64,000 bases of DNA from JAJEFO01 sp965221845 (lineage in GTDB: Bacteria > Pseudomonadota > Alphaproteobacteria > Rhodobacterales > Rhodobacteraceae), in the NCBI GenBank assembly GCA_965221845.1, contig OZ244919.1, forward strand, positions 372,001 through 436,000, given 5' to 3'. Under the pieces are notes generated by a model that was not told where the DNA came from, searched no databases, and saw only the letters and a list, made by a program, of their open reading frames with translations. Within the stretch, counting starts at the first letter, position 1. Every line of letters starts with the position of its first letter. Shown piece by piece: positions 18,222-27,271 of the stretch. Made by a program: the position numbers and the translations under genes.

Positions 18222-19007
18222 TCAGGAAAGGCCCCGCTCCTTCTTGATCTTGGCATAGGCGATGTTTGCCTCGGAGGTCTTCCTGGCACCAAGCCTGTGG
18301 AATTCGTCCGGCAGCCCCTTTGCCTGCAACCGGTCTGGATGGAACTCCTTGACGATGCGGCGATACGCCTTGCGCACCTCCTCGTCCGTCGCGTCCCTCC
18401 CGACGCCAAGGATCTCGTACGGGTTCTCCTTCTCTTCATCAGGAGCTGCGGCAGCGATGTAGGTGCGCTCGATGCGCATGCGCTGCTGCGGCGAGAACCC
18501 GAATTCACGCGCGACGCGCTCAATGAAGTCGCGCTCGCCGCTGTGGTAGGCGCCGTCCGCGGCGGCAATCTGGACGAGGCCGGCGAGAATCTGCTCGAGC
18601 ATGACCATGTCGCCGCGAACGATGCGCGCGATCTGGCGCGCATAGGGCTCGAAGCCGGCCGCGTCCGTCTTGGCGGCGTCGAAAATCGCGCCTACCTCCT
18701 CCATTGCGTCTTCCGGGAAGGAGACGACGCGCTTCAGGGCATCGATTTCATCACGGGTGACCCGGCCGTCGACCTTGCTGAGCTTCGCCGCGAGCGTGAC
18801 GAACGCCAGCGCGAATGCCGCTTGAACGTCAGCCTTCGAGCGGCGCCAAGGGCCGGCGCGGGCGGGGCGCCCGGCCTTCTGCATGGCTTCAGGCGGCGCC
18901 GTGCGCCTGTCCACGAGGTGCCCGAACGCCAGCCCGGCAATGGCGCCGAGTGGCCCGCCGATCGCAAAACCGGCGGCGCTGCCCAGGATCTTTCCGAATG
19001 CGGCCAG
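18222..19007 (-). CDS. djlA: DjlA-like protein with TerB and C-terminal J domain
   Basis: About 261 residues. The N-terminal glycine-rich segment (FGKILGSAAGFAIGGPLGAI AGLAFGHLVDRR) is the membrane-associated region of this family. A TerB-like helical domain (AFALAFVTLAAKLSKVDGRV to the LVQIAAADGAYHSGERDFIE repeat) follows, and then a C-terminal J domain (NPYEILGVGRDATDEEVRKA with EFHPD). Such proteins recruit DnaK and are thought to act at the membrane. The start is uncertain: no ATG lies in frame near the conserved N-terminus, and a run of nine G on the coding strand (19012-19020) follows AAGGA directly. CTG 19007 is given as the probable 5' limit; TTG further upstream or a frameshift in the G tract are alternatives. 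Confidence 0.85.
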   Translation of the reverse strand: MAAFGKILGSAAGFAIGGPLGAIAGLAFGHLVDRRTAPPEAMQKAGRPARAGPWRRSKADVQAAFALAFVTLAAKLSKVDGRVTRDEIDALKRVVSFPEDAMEEVGAIFDAAKTDAAGFEPYARQIARIVRGDMVMLEQILAGLVQIAAADGAYHSGERDFIERVAREFGFSPQQRMRIERTYIAAAAPDEEKENPYEILGVGRDATDEEVRKAYRRIVKEFHPDRLQAKGLPDEFHRLGARKTSEANIAYAKIKKERGLS

Positions 19008-19170
19008 TTTGCCCCCCCCCTCCTTGCTTCTGTCAGCGAGCCGGGTCCTTCCCGCCCTCTTCGTCGCGAAGCCTCGCAAGGCTATAGTGCATGCGCTCCG
19101 CTGATCCAAGTGTCCGACCCCGCGACGCCGCCACGCCGGAGTTCGTCGCGTTGTGAAGGCCGGCGGCGCG

Positions 19171-19323
19171 ATGAGCGCACGGTTTTGCTTGCTGCGATCC
19201 GGGTCGGCACGCTTCGGCTGGGGGCCGGGACAGAGATCGTGCCTGCGCTGCCAGCCGGCCCGGGAGCTGGACGTCGTGCTGGCGCGACTGACGACGATTG
19301 CCCGTTCATATCGTGGATCCTGA
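19171..19323 (+). CDS. possible small protein with a CLRC motif
   Basis: A 50-codon frame starting ATG 19171 reads MSARFCLLRSGSARFGWGPG and contains SCLRCQPARELDVVLARLTT before stopping at 19321-19323. Composition is protein-like, but there is no recognised family and no strong ribosome-binding site. It slightly overlaps the 3' end of the decayed methylase on the other strand. Low confidence. Confidence 0.2.
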   Translation: MSARFCLLRSGSARFGWGPGQRSCLRCQPARELDVVLARLTTIARSYRGS

Positions 19324-20040
19324 AGAAAGACGCCTCCCGGGATCATGCGGGTCCGGGACGGCGAAAGCGCCAAGCGCACCTTTCCGGTCAGCCCGCAAGG
19401 CCATGAACCTGCATTTCCCGGCCCGGCGCACCGCCTTGCGCTTGATGCGCTGGCGGTCGGTCGCGTTCCGCCCGGCATGGCCGACCCCGTGCGTCCGACC
19501 CGGCGCGAAGTCGGGCCACACCACCTCGGTGCGCACCCGGGCCCGGGTCGTCACCTGCCAGGCGATGCGGCGCCAGCCCGCAAGCATCTCATCGTGGAGC
19601 GCCGCGGGATGGCCCGAGACCATCACCTGGCAGGGCAACTCCCTGAGCAAGCCGAGGAGCACGACATGGTCGGCCTCGCTGCAGTCGTGGCGGTGGCGCC
19701 GGTCCGACAGGCGGGTCGCCCGCAGGTGCGGCGGGTCGCTGTACACCAACTCCGTGCCCCGGAACGCGAAGGTGGCCAGAAACGCGTGGGCGCAGCCGTG
19801 GATCAGCTCCACCGGGCAGGCGCACGCAAACCCGTCCAGCGCCCGGCGGTCCCGGTCGATGCCGATCGAACGCAGCGCCGGCGCCTTGCGCTGCATCAGC
19901 GCACCACCGCCGAGATGACTCTCAATGTAGAGATCGTGCGGCGGCTGGAGCCCCAGAAGCATCTGGCACAGCCCGACCGTCGCCTTGGATCCAAAATAGC
20001 CCGCCGGCAGCCCCCGTCGCTGACGATGGGCACCGACAGA
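19306..20040 (-). pseudogene. decayed Dam-type (D12 class) DNA adenine methylase
   Basis: The minus strand encodes GYFGSKATVGLCQMLLGLQP PHDLYIESHLGGGALMQRK and ELVYSDPPHL, the SAM-binding and catalytic motifs of D12-class N6-adenine methylases of phage and mobile-element type. Further conserved blocks are SEADHVVLLGLLRELPCQVM and VSGHPAALHDEMLAGWRRIA. No start codon precedes GYFGSK before the upstream in-frame TAG, and the normal DPPY is DPPH, so it is probably inactive. The first ATG in frame (19962) lies inside the conserved region. It sits next to the left end of the tRNA-Thr island, but just outside the repeat. Confidence 0.65.
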
Positions 20041-20180
20041 CCGATCCAGCTACGCTGTCCACACCCCAACGCAACCGGACTGTTCACCATCAATGCCACA
20101 GGCAGACGCGCAAGGCCCCGCACGCCGGCAAGCGATCGTCACTGTGACATCACATCGACATCAGGGGGTGAGCAGTTACG

Positions 20181-20242
20181 ATTTTATTATATCTGGTGCC
20201 CCCAGAGAGTCTCGAACTCCCGACCCTCTGATTAAAAATCAG
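20181..20242 (-). repeat. att-type duplication of the tRNA-Thr 3' end (distal island boundary)
   Basis: This 62-bp segment repeats 26961-27022 in the same orientation with three mismatches, covering the 3' half of tRNA-Thr plus ten bases of its downstream flank. The upstream half of the tRNA is absent. It therefore marks the far end of an element integrated at the tRNA-Thr 3' end. Confidence 0.8.
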
Positions 20243-20382
20243 TCAAGCAGCAGGGTGTCAAACGATGTCAGGAAGCGACATCCCGTTGACTTTCATGCCT
20301 TTCTTCATGTTCATGCGGACATGTCGCCATGACACGGACTGACAGGAAACGCCCCCAGATCGACACGAAATGTTTGCCAATT

Positions 20383-21869
20383 GAGCCTCTTGCAGAACTC
20401 CGCGGACGAGCGGTTTTTTCCGAAAAACGGGCATTTTTCGACGGCTCGGCCTGGACATGGAGCCGTCCATCCTGTATGAGCGGGGTGTTGGAACCACAAC
20501 ATACGGGGAGACGGCCCCATGTCCGTGGGAAAGTTCGTATCAGACGCCTGGCACCGCATTCAAGGGGAACCTTTCCCTTTCCTCGCCGAGGAGGTCGGCC
20601 CGCCGGGGGAGACGCACCGCAGGTTCGTGGCGGTCCTCGACCTGGCGCGGGTCGGGCGGCACCTCCATTGCGACCACCGCGGCGTCGGGCACCCTCCCGC
20701 AGCGCGCTGGCGCGGGCCTTCGTTGCGAAGGCGGTGCGGGACCTCCCGACCACGGCCGCGCCGGTCGACCGGCCCGGTGCGACCCGACGCTGCGCAGGCT
20801 GTGCGGCTGGTGCCGCGTGTCGGAGGTCCCCGGCGAACCGGCGTTCTCCCGGGCCTTCGCGTGGTTCGCGGAGACCCGGCTGCCCGAGCGCATGCACGGG
20901 GCTCTGGCAAAGGCCGCCCATGAGGGATCGGTCGTCGGCCACGTATCCCGGGACTCGACGGCGATCACGGGACGGGAGAGGCCGGCGCCGAAGCCCAGGC
21001 CGGCGCCGAAACCGAAGCGGAGGCGCGGTCGCCCCGGGAAGGGCGAGGGGCCGGTCAGGGAGCCGACCCGCCTCGAGCGGCAGCTGAAGGGCGGCATGTC
21101 CGCGGCGGAGATGGTGGCGGAGCTGCCGAAGGCCTGCGACGTGGGCACGAAGCGCAACGCGAAGGGATGCAAGGAAAGCTGGAGAGGGTATAGAATGCAT
21201 GTCGACGCCGCCGACGGCGACATCCCCGTCAGCTGCATCCTGACCTCGGCGTCGCTCCACGACAGCCAGGCCGCCATCCCGCTGGCCCGGATGACCGCGG
21301 AGCGGGTGGACCACTGCTGCGAACTCATGGACGCGGCCTGCGATTCCCGGGAGATCGGGCTGCACGCCCGCCTGGCGGGCCGCGTGGCGATCATCGACAC
21401 GAACCCCCGCCGCGACGCGAAGCTGAGGGAGCGCCTCGCCACCGAGGCGCGGGCGCAGCGCAGCGCGGGCCACGTCCGCCACGACCGCGTGCGCTGCAGG
21501 CAGCGCTCCGGCGTGGAGCGGGTGAACTCCGCCCTGAAGGACTCGTACGGAGGACGGCACGTCCGGGTGCGGGGGCACGCGAAGGTGGCCTGCCACCTGT
21601 TCTTCGGCGTGCTGGCCCTGACGGTCCGCCAGCTGATGCGGCTCGTCGTCTGACACCCCGCCAGCGGCAGCGCCGGACGCCGCCGACGCCGCCCCCGGGA
21701 ACGGGACGGCGCGGACAGCCATGCGCGGACGGCGCCCGAAGGGCCGGCATCCGCGACATTCCGCCACACCTTGGCCCTCCGGCTCTCCCCGGATGCCTGC
21801 CGGGCCCGGCTCCCGCACGCCGGAGGCTGGCCACGGCCGCCGGAACCGCGATAATTGTGCAAGAGGCTC
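20383..21869 (+). mobile_element. 1.49-kb insertion sequence, IS1182/IS5-like, inside the island
   Basis: The left end begins GAGCCTCTTGCAGAACTCCG and the right end, read inward, begins GAGCCTCTTGCACAATTATC. AATT flanks both ends as a possible target duplication. The transposase inside is frameshifted. The element separates the island boundary from the integrase gene. Confidence 0.65.
20519..21653 (+). pseudogene. IS1182/IS5-like DDE transposase, frameshifted
   Basis: Coding begins at ATG 20519 (MSVGKFVSDAWHRIQGEPFP) but the protein continues through all three frames. LARAFVAKAVRDLPTTAAPV is in a second frame, and from about 20780 onward a third frame gives RLCGWCRVSEVPGEPAFSRA, VVGHVSRDSTAITGRE with the first catalytic Asp, YRMHVDAADGDIPVSCILTS and RSGVERVNSALKDSYGGRHV with the catalytic Glu. 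At least two frameshifts make it inactive as assembled. Confidence 0.7.
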
Positions 21870-21929
21870 AATTGTTTGCCAGTCTGGCATGCGGCCTGTG
21901 CGAAACCTCTCCGGGACAGGAGCCCTGCC

Positions 21930-23140
21930 ATGCCTTCGAACCGCGGGTCCCGACTGACCAAGCGCACCGTCGACGCCATCAGGCCGAGCGGCACGGATGC
22001 CGTTCACTGGGACAGCCAGCTGACGGGGTTCGGACTTCGCGTCCGCCGGTCCGGCCGCAAGAGCTACGTCGTGCAGACACGGGTGGACGGCAGGCTCCGC
22101 TGGTTCACCATCGGCCGGCATGGACCGCTGACGCCCGACGGCGCCCGGGCGAAGGCGCTGGAGATCCTCGCCGACGCGAGGAAGGGCATCGATCCCCGCG
22201 CCGCCAGGACCCGGCGCGGGACCGATCCGACCATGGCCGACCTGTGCAAGCGATTCCTCGAGGAACACGTCCGGAGCCATTGCAAGCCTGCCACGCAACG
22301 GGATACGAACGCCTGGTGACGAGGCTCGTCGTCCCGGCAATCGGGGCGATGCGGGTTCCGGACGTCCGGCGCAAGGACGTCGCGGAGCTGCACCACGGCC
22401 TTCGCGCGAAGCCCTACCAGGCGAACCGGACGCTCAGCGTCCTCTCGAAGATGTTCTCGCTCGCGGACGTATGGGGCTGGCGGCCCGATGGCGCGAACCC
22501 CTGCCGGGCCGTCAGGCGCTACAGGGAACGCAGGCGCGAGCGGTTCCTGTCCGAGGAGGAGACGGCGCGGCTGGGCGCGGTCCTGCGCGAGGCCGAGGGC
22601 GAGATGCCGGCGGCCGTCGCGGCGTTCAGGCTGCTGCTGCTCACCGGCTGCCGCCTGTCGGAGATCCGCGACCTGAAATGGGCGTGCGTGAAGGAGGACT
22701 GCATCGAGCTGCCGGACGCCAAGACGGGGGGACGGGCCGTCCCGCTGGGGCCGGAGGCGCGGGCGGTCCTGGACGCCATCCCGCGCGAGGACGGCAGTCC
22801 CTGGGTCATCGCCGGACGCCTGGCCGGAACCCACCTCGCGGACCTGCAGGGCCCCTGGCGGCGCATCCGCGCGCGCGCCGGACTGGACGACGTGCGGATT
22901 CACGACCTCCGCCACAGCTACGCCTCGAGAGCGCTGGCGCTCGGAGAGGGACTGCCGATGATCGGCAAGCTGCTCGGCCACACGCAGATCCAGACCACCG
23001 CGCGCTACGCCCACCTCGCCCGGGACTCGATACGCAACGCGGCTTCACGGGTCACCGAGAGCATCGGCAGGGACCTGCTGGATGCCGGTCATGCCGGTTC
23101 CCGCGAGACGGCCGGCCGGGCCCCGAAGGACGCGGGATGA
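21930..23140 (+). pseudogene. int: P4-type tyrosine integrase, single frameshift
   Basis: ATG 21930 (MPSNRGSRLTKRTVDAIRPS) follows an AGGAG. The N-terminal arm-binding domain (LTGFGLRVRRSGRKSYVVQT) and core-binding helices (MADLCKRFLEEHVRSHCKPA) lie in one frame. The catalytic domain lies in another: TGCRLSEIRDLKW (Arg), HDLRHSYASRALALG (His-x-x-Arg) and LLGHTQIQTTARYAHL (His and nucleophilic Tyr). The switch occurs near 22300. A single-base indel is enough to explain it, so it may be a recent mutation or an assembly error. The integrase probably mobilised the tRNA-Thr island or a nested element whose core is the tRNA-like fragment at 23169. Confidence 0.85.
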
Positions 23141-23168
23141 TGATTCCACTTGCCTTGACCTTGACCCG

Positions 23169-23203
23169 AAGGCCGCAGGTTCGAATCCTGCCCCCCGCAG
23201 CCA
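23169..23203 (+). repeat. tRNA 3'-end fragment downstream of the integrase (candidate att core)
   Basis: The sequence GCAGGTTCGAATCCTGC is a perfect T arm and is followed by an acceptor-strand-like CCCCCGCAGCCA. No 5' half of a tRNA precedes it. A tRNA 3' fragment directly behind an integrase gene is typical of an attachment core. It does not match tRNA-Thr, so it points to a second target tRNA outside this window. Confidence 0.55.
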
Positions 23204-23865
23204 TCACGGCGTCATTTGAAACACAAACCTTTTCAAGGCATTTTCGATTCCGGGCAACGATACCCAGGCTGGCAGTGGAATCCCATGGGAATCACGGGGA
23301 ATCCAAATTCAGGCGGTCAGAGACGTTGAGCGTCGGCGAAGCGGCCGACTCCCGATGTTCACCATGTAGGGAGCATCGATGCCCCCGCCGGGATGGGGCG
23401 CTAAAGGAAACGCTGAAACGCGAGACCCGAGCCCGGCGCACAGCTGGCCATCCCGATGCCCGAGCCGTCCGAATGCCTCATCCGCACCGCCGCAAAGAAC
23501 CAACGCTCGGCTCAAGGACGAGTTCAGCGCCCCAGTCGGGCAGAACGGACCGTCACTGCTCCAACAGCGGAGATGGAAAACGATCGCCCGTGCCCGCGTG
23601 CACGACGAAGGGACAGTCGGCGCTACAGATGCTGACCACTTCAGTATCCAGCATCCCGGGCGCGAAGTGACAGGTCTGCGCGCCGGGGTTGCCAATCCCC
23701 GCGGTGACCACCAAGCTCAGGAATTGCGATACCATCAGTCCGGCCGCTCCAAGTGCGAAGCCAAAGACGTTTCATTCGCCTTGATGTCGCCTGGCTGTGT
23801 CGCTAGATCGATGCATGTCGCAGCCCATCTTCCCGGGGCTGGCCCAAGCCAAGGAGCGAAGGCGG
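23204..23865. other. 0.66-kb stretch between integrase and dGTPase gene
   Basis: No gene is supported. Two frames on the minus strand (23309-23695 and 23553-23735) contain cysteines and protein-like composition but no motif I recognise and no clear ribosome-binding site. The promoter for the dGTPase-nucleotidyltransferase pair should lie here. Confidence 0.35.
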
Positions 23866-25382
23866 ATGATGGACTGGAACCGTCTGCTTTGCGATAAGCG
23901 CTTCAGCAGACTGCTCGGTCGCCCGGAGCCTGACGGGAAGCCTAGCGCTCCGGACGCCCTCAAGGACGTCCTCGATGGTCATTTCCGCTTGCCCCAGGAA
24001 CGCGACCATGACCGCATTCCTTCTCGACACCGTTCCGCAGGCTGGGAGACAAGACGCAGGTCTTCCCGCTGGAGAGCATCGAGAGCATTCGGACCCGTCT
24101 GACCCACTCGTTCGAGGTGGCGAACCTTGCACGCTCCCTCGGACTGGAAATTGCCAGTATGTTTGCGAGCAAGCTGCCTTCGGACGCCATCAGGAAGATT
24201 CCCGCAACTCTGGCCGCCGCGGGGCTGGCGCATGACATCGGCAATCCTCCCTTCGGACACCAAGGCGAGTCCGCAATACGCACCTGGTTCAGGAGGAACG
24301 AGAATGTCCTCTTCGCAGTGCCGGATGGCGCCGACGAGTCCGGAGTGGCGAAGGACGTGGGGAAGCTGACCACGCAGCACAAGAACGACTTCCTGCTCTT
24401 CGAAGGCAACGCACAGACCCTTCGCGTTCTGACGAAGCTGCAGGTCATCAGCGACGACCTCGGACTCAACCTCACGCTTGGAACGATCGCCACCGTCATG
24501 AAGTACGTCGCGGGCTCAGACTCCACAGACAGGAACAGGCATTCGCGCAAGAAGCCCGGCTTCTTTGCGTCCGAGCAGTCCTTGGTTGAAGAGGTCCGCA
24601 AAGAGGTCGGGCTTGAGGGCGACGCCCGGCATCCTCTCGCGCTCGTGATGGAAGCGTGCGACGACATCGCCTATTCGGTCCTGGACGCCGAGGACGCGGT
24701 GAAGAAGGGACTGGTTTCGCTGAACGACATCCTTGCCACGCTGGAAATCGAAGAAGGTGACTCTGCCACAAAGCACCTGTGTGACATTGCTCGCTGGGAG
24801 CTGAAATCCCTGGGACGGCACAAACTTCATCCAGACGAACTGCAGGACGTCGCGACCCAGAAGTTCCGGGTGCACGCGATTCACTTGATGGTCTCGGCCG
24901 TCGCCAAAGCCTTCAGGGCCGAATACGACTCGATCATGTCCGGGAAATTCAACGGCGGGCTTATTGATGCGTCTGCCGCGGGCAAGCTCTGCGGCGCCCT
25001 GAAAGACTTCGACAAGAAGAACGCTTACAGCCACAAGAGCGTGCTCGAGATCGAGCTGAACGGTTTCAACGTGCTCAACAGGCTCATGGACTTTCTCTGG
25101 GCCGGGATCAGCGAGCGCGAAGGGTACGAGAACCTGTCCAGCGAGCGCACCTCTCCGTTCGCCGCATACGTGTATGGCCGGATCTCCAAGAACTATCGCC
25201 GGGTCTTTGAGGGTGACGTGTCCAGGTGCCGCCGCGAGGCTGACCCCCCGATCAGATACAGGGAGCTGCGGCTGCTGACGGACATGGTGTCCGGGATGAC
25301 GGACCAGTTCTGCCTTGACCTGCATCATGACCTCGAAAGGCATCATCGCGACATGAGGACGGTTGATGGAAAGCCGGCTTGA
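23866..25382 (+). CDS. dgt: dGTP triphosphohydrolase (Dgt-like HD enzyme), one frameshift near the N-terminus
   Basis: The HD-domain enzyme hydrolyses dGTP to deoxyguanosine and tripolyphosphate. ATG 23866 follows AAGGAG and gives MMDWNRLLCDKRFSRLLG to ERDHDRI. After about 24018 the protein continues in the next frame as FSTPFRRLGDKTQVFPLESI, RTRLTHSFEVANLARSLGLE, LAAAGLAHDIGNPPFGHQGE (metal-binding HD) and MEACDDIAYSVLDAEDAVKK. These are the family blocks FRRL-KTQVFP, RTRLTHS, HDxGNPPFGHxGE and ACDDIAYS. One lost base between DRI and FSTPF explains the shift, so either the gene is disrupted or there is a sequencing error. Without it, translation could start at GTG 24117, losing the first conserved histidine region. 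It overlaps the next gene by 20 bp. Confidence 0.85.
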
Positions 25383-26139
25383 AAGACGCCTCCGACACTT
25401 CCTCGCCACGAGACGCTGCGGACGCGAGGATGTCCGGCAAGCGCTCAAAGAGCTCAGCGTGCACGGTCGTCTTGTCCTGATTGGCGGAATGCTGCGCGAC
25501 CTTGCCCTGTTCGGGAACGCCGGTTTCAGGTCTGACGTCGATACCGTCATCGTCCCGGACGATCTGGCCTCCTTCGAAAGGCACATGAAGTCGATCGGCG
25601 CCGCGGCCAACAGGTTTGGCGGATACGCTCTCCCGTCCAAGAGATGGCAGATAGACGTGTGGCCGCTGGAGCGGACCTGGGCGCACGTGGAAGGCCATGT
25701 GGAGATCAGGGAGCCGCGAGATCTCCTGAAGGCCACTTTCTTCAGGAGCGACGCAATAATCTACGATATCGATCGTGGGAGAATCATGGCGGCCCCGGAA
25801 TACTTCCAGGACCTCGACCGGAGAGTGCTGGAAATGAATCTCCCGCACAATCCCAACCCGCGGGGCAATGCTGTCCGGGCGTTCCGGTACGCCCTTGACA
25901 AGGGGTTCCGGTGGGGACCCGGGCTCTCGAAGTTTCTCGACCGCATGATCGACCCGCATGGCTGGAGCGCGTTGCTGGAGGCGGAGAAGCGCTCTTCCGG
26001 GCGAAGGCACCTGGACGAAATCATGATAGACGAACTGAGACGCGAACTGAGGCGGCACATTTCCGAAGGCCGTACGGATCCGTTTGATCCGTCCGTTTTC
26101 CGGATGAGGCGCCAGCCGGAACTGCCCTTCCTCCAGTAG
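25363..26139 (+). CDS. poly(A)-polymerase/CCA-type nucleotidyltransferase-fold protein
   Basis: A 258-residue protein with an intact polymerase-beta-type catalytic site. LVLIGGMLRDLALFGNAGFR carries the GG and RD motif, SDVDTVIVPDD supplies the two metal-binding aspartates, and RWQIDVWPLERTW supplies the third acidic residue. The region NPRGNAVRAFRYALDKGFRW resembles the RxxRAxRFA segment of CCA-adding enzymes and poly(A) polymerases, but the usual tRNA-binding C-terminal domain is absent (258 versus over 400 residues). It overlaps the dGTPase gene by 20 bp, so the two are translated together. Substrate unknown; a role with the dGTPase in phage defence is inference. Confidence 0.75.
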   Translation: MMESRLERRLRHFLATRRCGREDVRQALKELSVHGRLVLIGGMLRDLALFGNAGFRSDVDTVIVPDDLASFERHMKSIGAAANRFGGYALPSKRWQIDVWPLERTWAHVEGHVEIREPRDLLKATFFRSDAIIYDIDRGRIMAAPEYFQDLDRRVLEMNLPHNPNPRGNAVRAFRYALDKGFRWGPGLSKFLDRMIDPHGWSALLEAEKRSSGRRHLDEIMIDELRRELRRHISEGRTDPFDPSVFRMRRQPELPFLQ

Positions 26140-26149
26140 TGGCTCACAC

Positions 26150-26870
26150 TTGGATTCATCCAACCGGCTCCGCCTCGACGGGATCACCGCCTCCGCCCCG
26201 CGTTCCGCCAGGTCCCCGGGCAGCCAGTCCGCGCCGGACGCCCTGTCGCCGACCAGCGCCCCGAACGCCAGGCCGCCGGGAAGCCCCGGCACCCCATAGG
26301 GCCGTGCGCCTGGCCGGGCAGGACCGTGAAGCGGACAGGGCATCCCGGCGCGTCCGCGACGGCCTCGGCCCTGCCCGTCAGAGCTTGACCTAAAATTCAC
26401 ACCAAACACTATATGTTGTGCTGAAATCTCGGAAATATGCCAGTATAGTTCAATATATGGCATTTTAGGTCAAGCTCTCAGGCCGCCCCGGGAGCGGCCG
26501 GTCCCCTGGCCCGAGGTCCCCCTCTTGCGCCCGCCGCCTTCCGGGTCGCCCGGACCGCCGTGCCGCCGCCGGACGCGCACTCCAGGCCGGACTCCTCCGA
26601 CAGGGCGTCGGAAACGCGCGCGAAGACCCCCGAAAGCGGCCGGCGCCGGAACCGCCTGAAGACGCCGTCCCGGTTCCCGGACCGCTCGGGGAGGTCGCGC
26701 CACGGCGACCCCGTGCGGAACCGCCACGGCACCGCCTCCACGAAGAGGCGGCTGTCCGCCGCCGTGCCGCCGGGGTCGGACGTCTTGCCCGTAAGCATGT
26801 CCCCGGTCCGCGCCCGCATGGCGTCGGCCGTCAACGTCCTGTCTGCATCGTCATCTCCCTGCTCGCTCAT
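26150..26870 (-). pseudogene. IS5-family (IS427-like) transposase remnant interrupted by a MITE
   Basis: The N-terminal half on the minus strand reads SRLFVEAVPWRFRTGSPWRD, LPERSGNRDGVFRRFRRRPL and SGVFARVSDALSEESGLEC, the DUF4096-like start of IS5-family transposases. The C-terminal half, in other frames at about 26150-26380, reads GVPGLPGGLAFGALVGDRAS and LAERGAEAVIPSRRSR. A 97-bp MITE (26381-26477) splits the two. Frameshifts and the absent final part show long decay. Confidence 0.7.
26378..26480. mobile_element. 97-bp MITE (26381-26477) with TCA target duplication
   Basis: The termini are inverted repeats: GAGCTTGACCTAAAAT at 26381-26396 and its complement ending at 26477. They are flanked by TCA at 26378-26380 and 26478-26480. 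The same end sequence bounds the IS5-family element at 34296-35255, which is flanked by TTA. The MITE is AT-rich inside and encodes nothing. It is probably an internally deleted derivative moved by that IS; it landed in a dead IS5-type transposase. Confidence 0.85.
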
Positions 26871-26973
26871 GTCGCCGTTCCGGCGGTCGTCAGGGCAGGA
26901 AATCCCACGGAGCGGACGATTCGCAAGATGACTGTCAACGGGACATAATACATTGGTTTTATTTTATAATATC

Positions 26974-27049
26974 TGGTGCCCCCAGAGAGTCTCGAACTCC
27001 CGACCCCCTGATTACAAATCAGGTGCTCTGCCAGCTGAGCTATGGGGGC
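26974..27049 (-). tRNA. tRNA-Thr (anticodon TGT)
   Basis: The complete cloverleaf on the minus strand has acceptor GCCCCCA pairing with TGGGGGC, D arm GCTCAGCTGGCAGAGC, anticodon loop TTTGTAA and T arm GGGAGTTCGAGACTCTC. CCA is encoded at 26976-26974. Its 3' half is duplicated at 20181-20242, making it the integration site of the island to its left. Confidence 0.95.
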
Positions 27050-27271
27050 ACTGCAGCGTCTCTAGCAATGGCACGGCAGATGGACAAGCCTGGCCAAGAC
27101 GCGGGCGCAAGCCGCTTGCGGGCTTGCCCAAGACGTCATCAATCCATCTGGGCCGGCTGGACGTGCGCATTCGCGGAGCGGGCGGCCAGCCTGCGAGACC
27201 GCAGCGACGCTGGACATCCCATCGTTTCCGCTCAAGGCTGTGCGCCACGGACATGATGGCGGAGGACAGGC

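Noticed and set aside
20195..20260. A second tRNA gene with anticodon TTT
   Set aside because: Only the 3' half is present, with mismatches to tRNA-Thr; the D arm and 5' acceptor strand are missing, so it is an attachment-site copy.
19306..26139. A prophage
   Set aside because: An integrase and a methylase remnant are present, but no capsid, portal, terminase, tail or lysis genes are seen.
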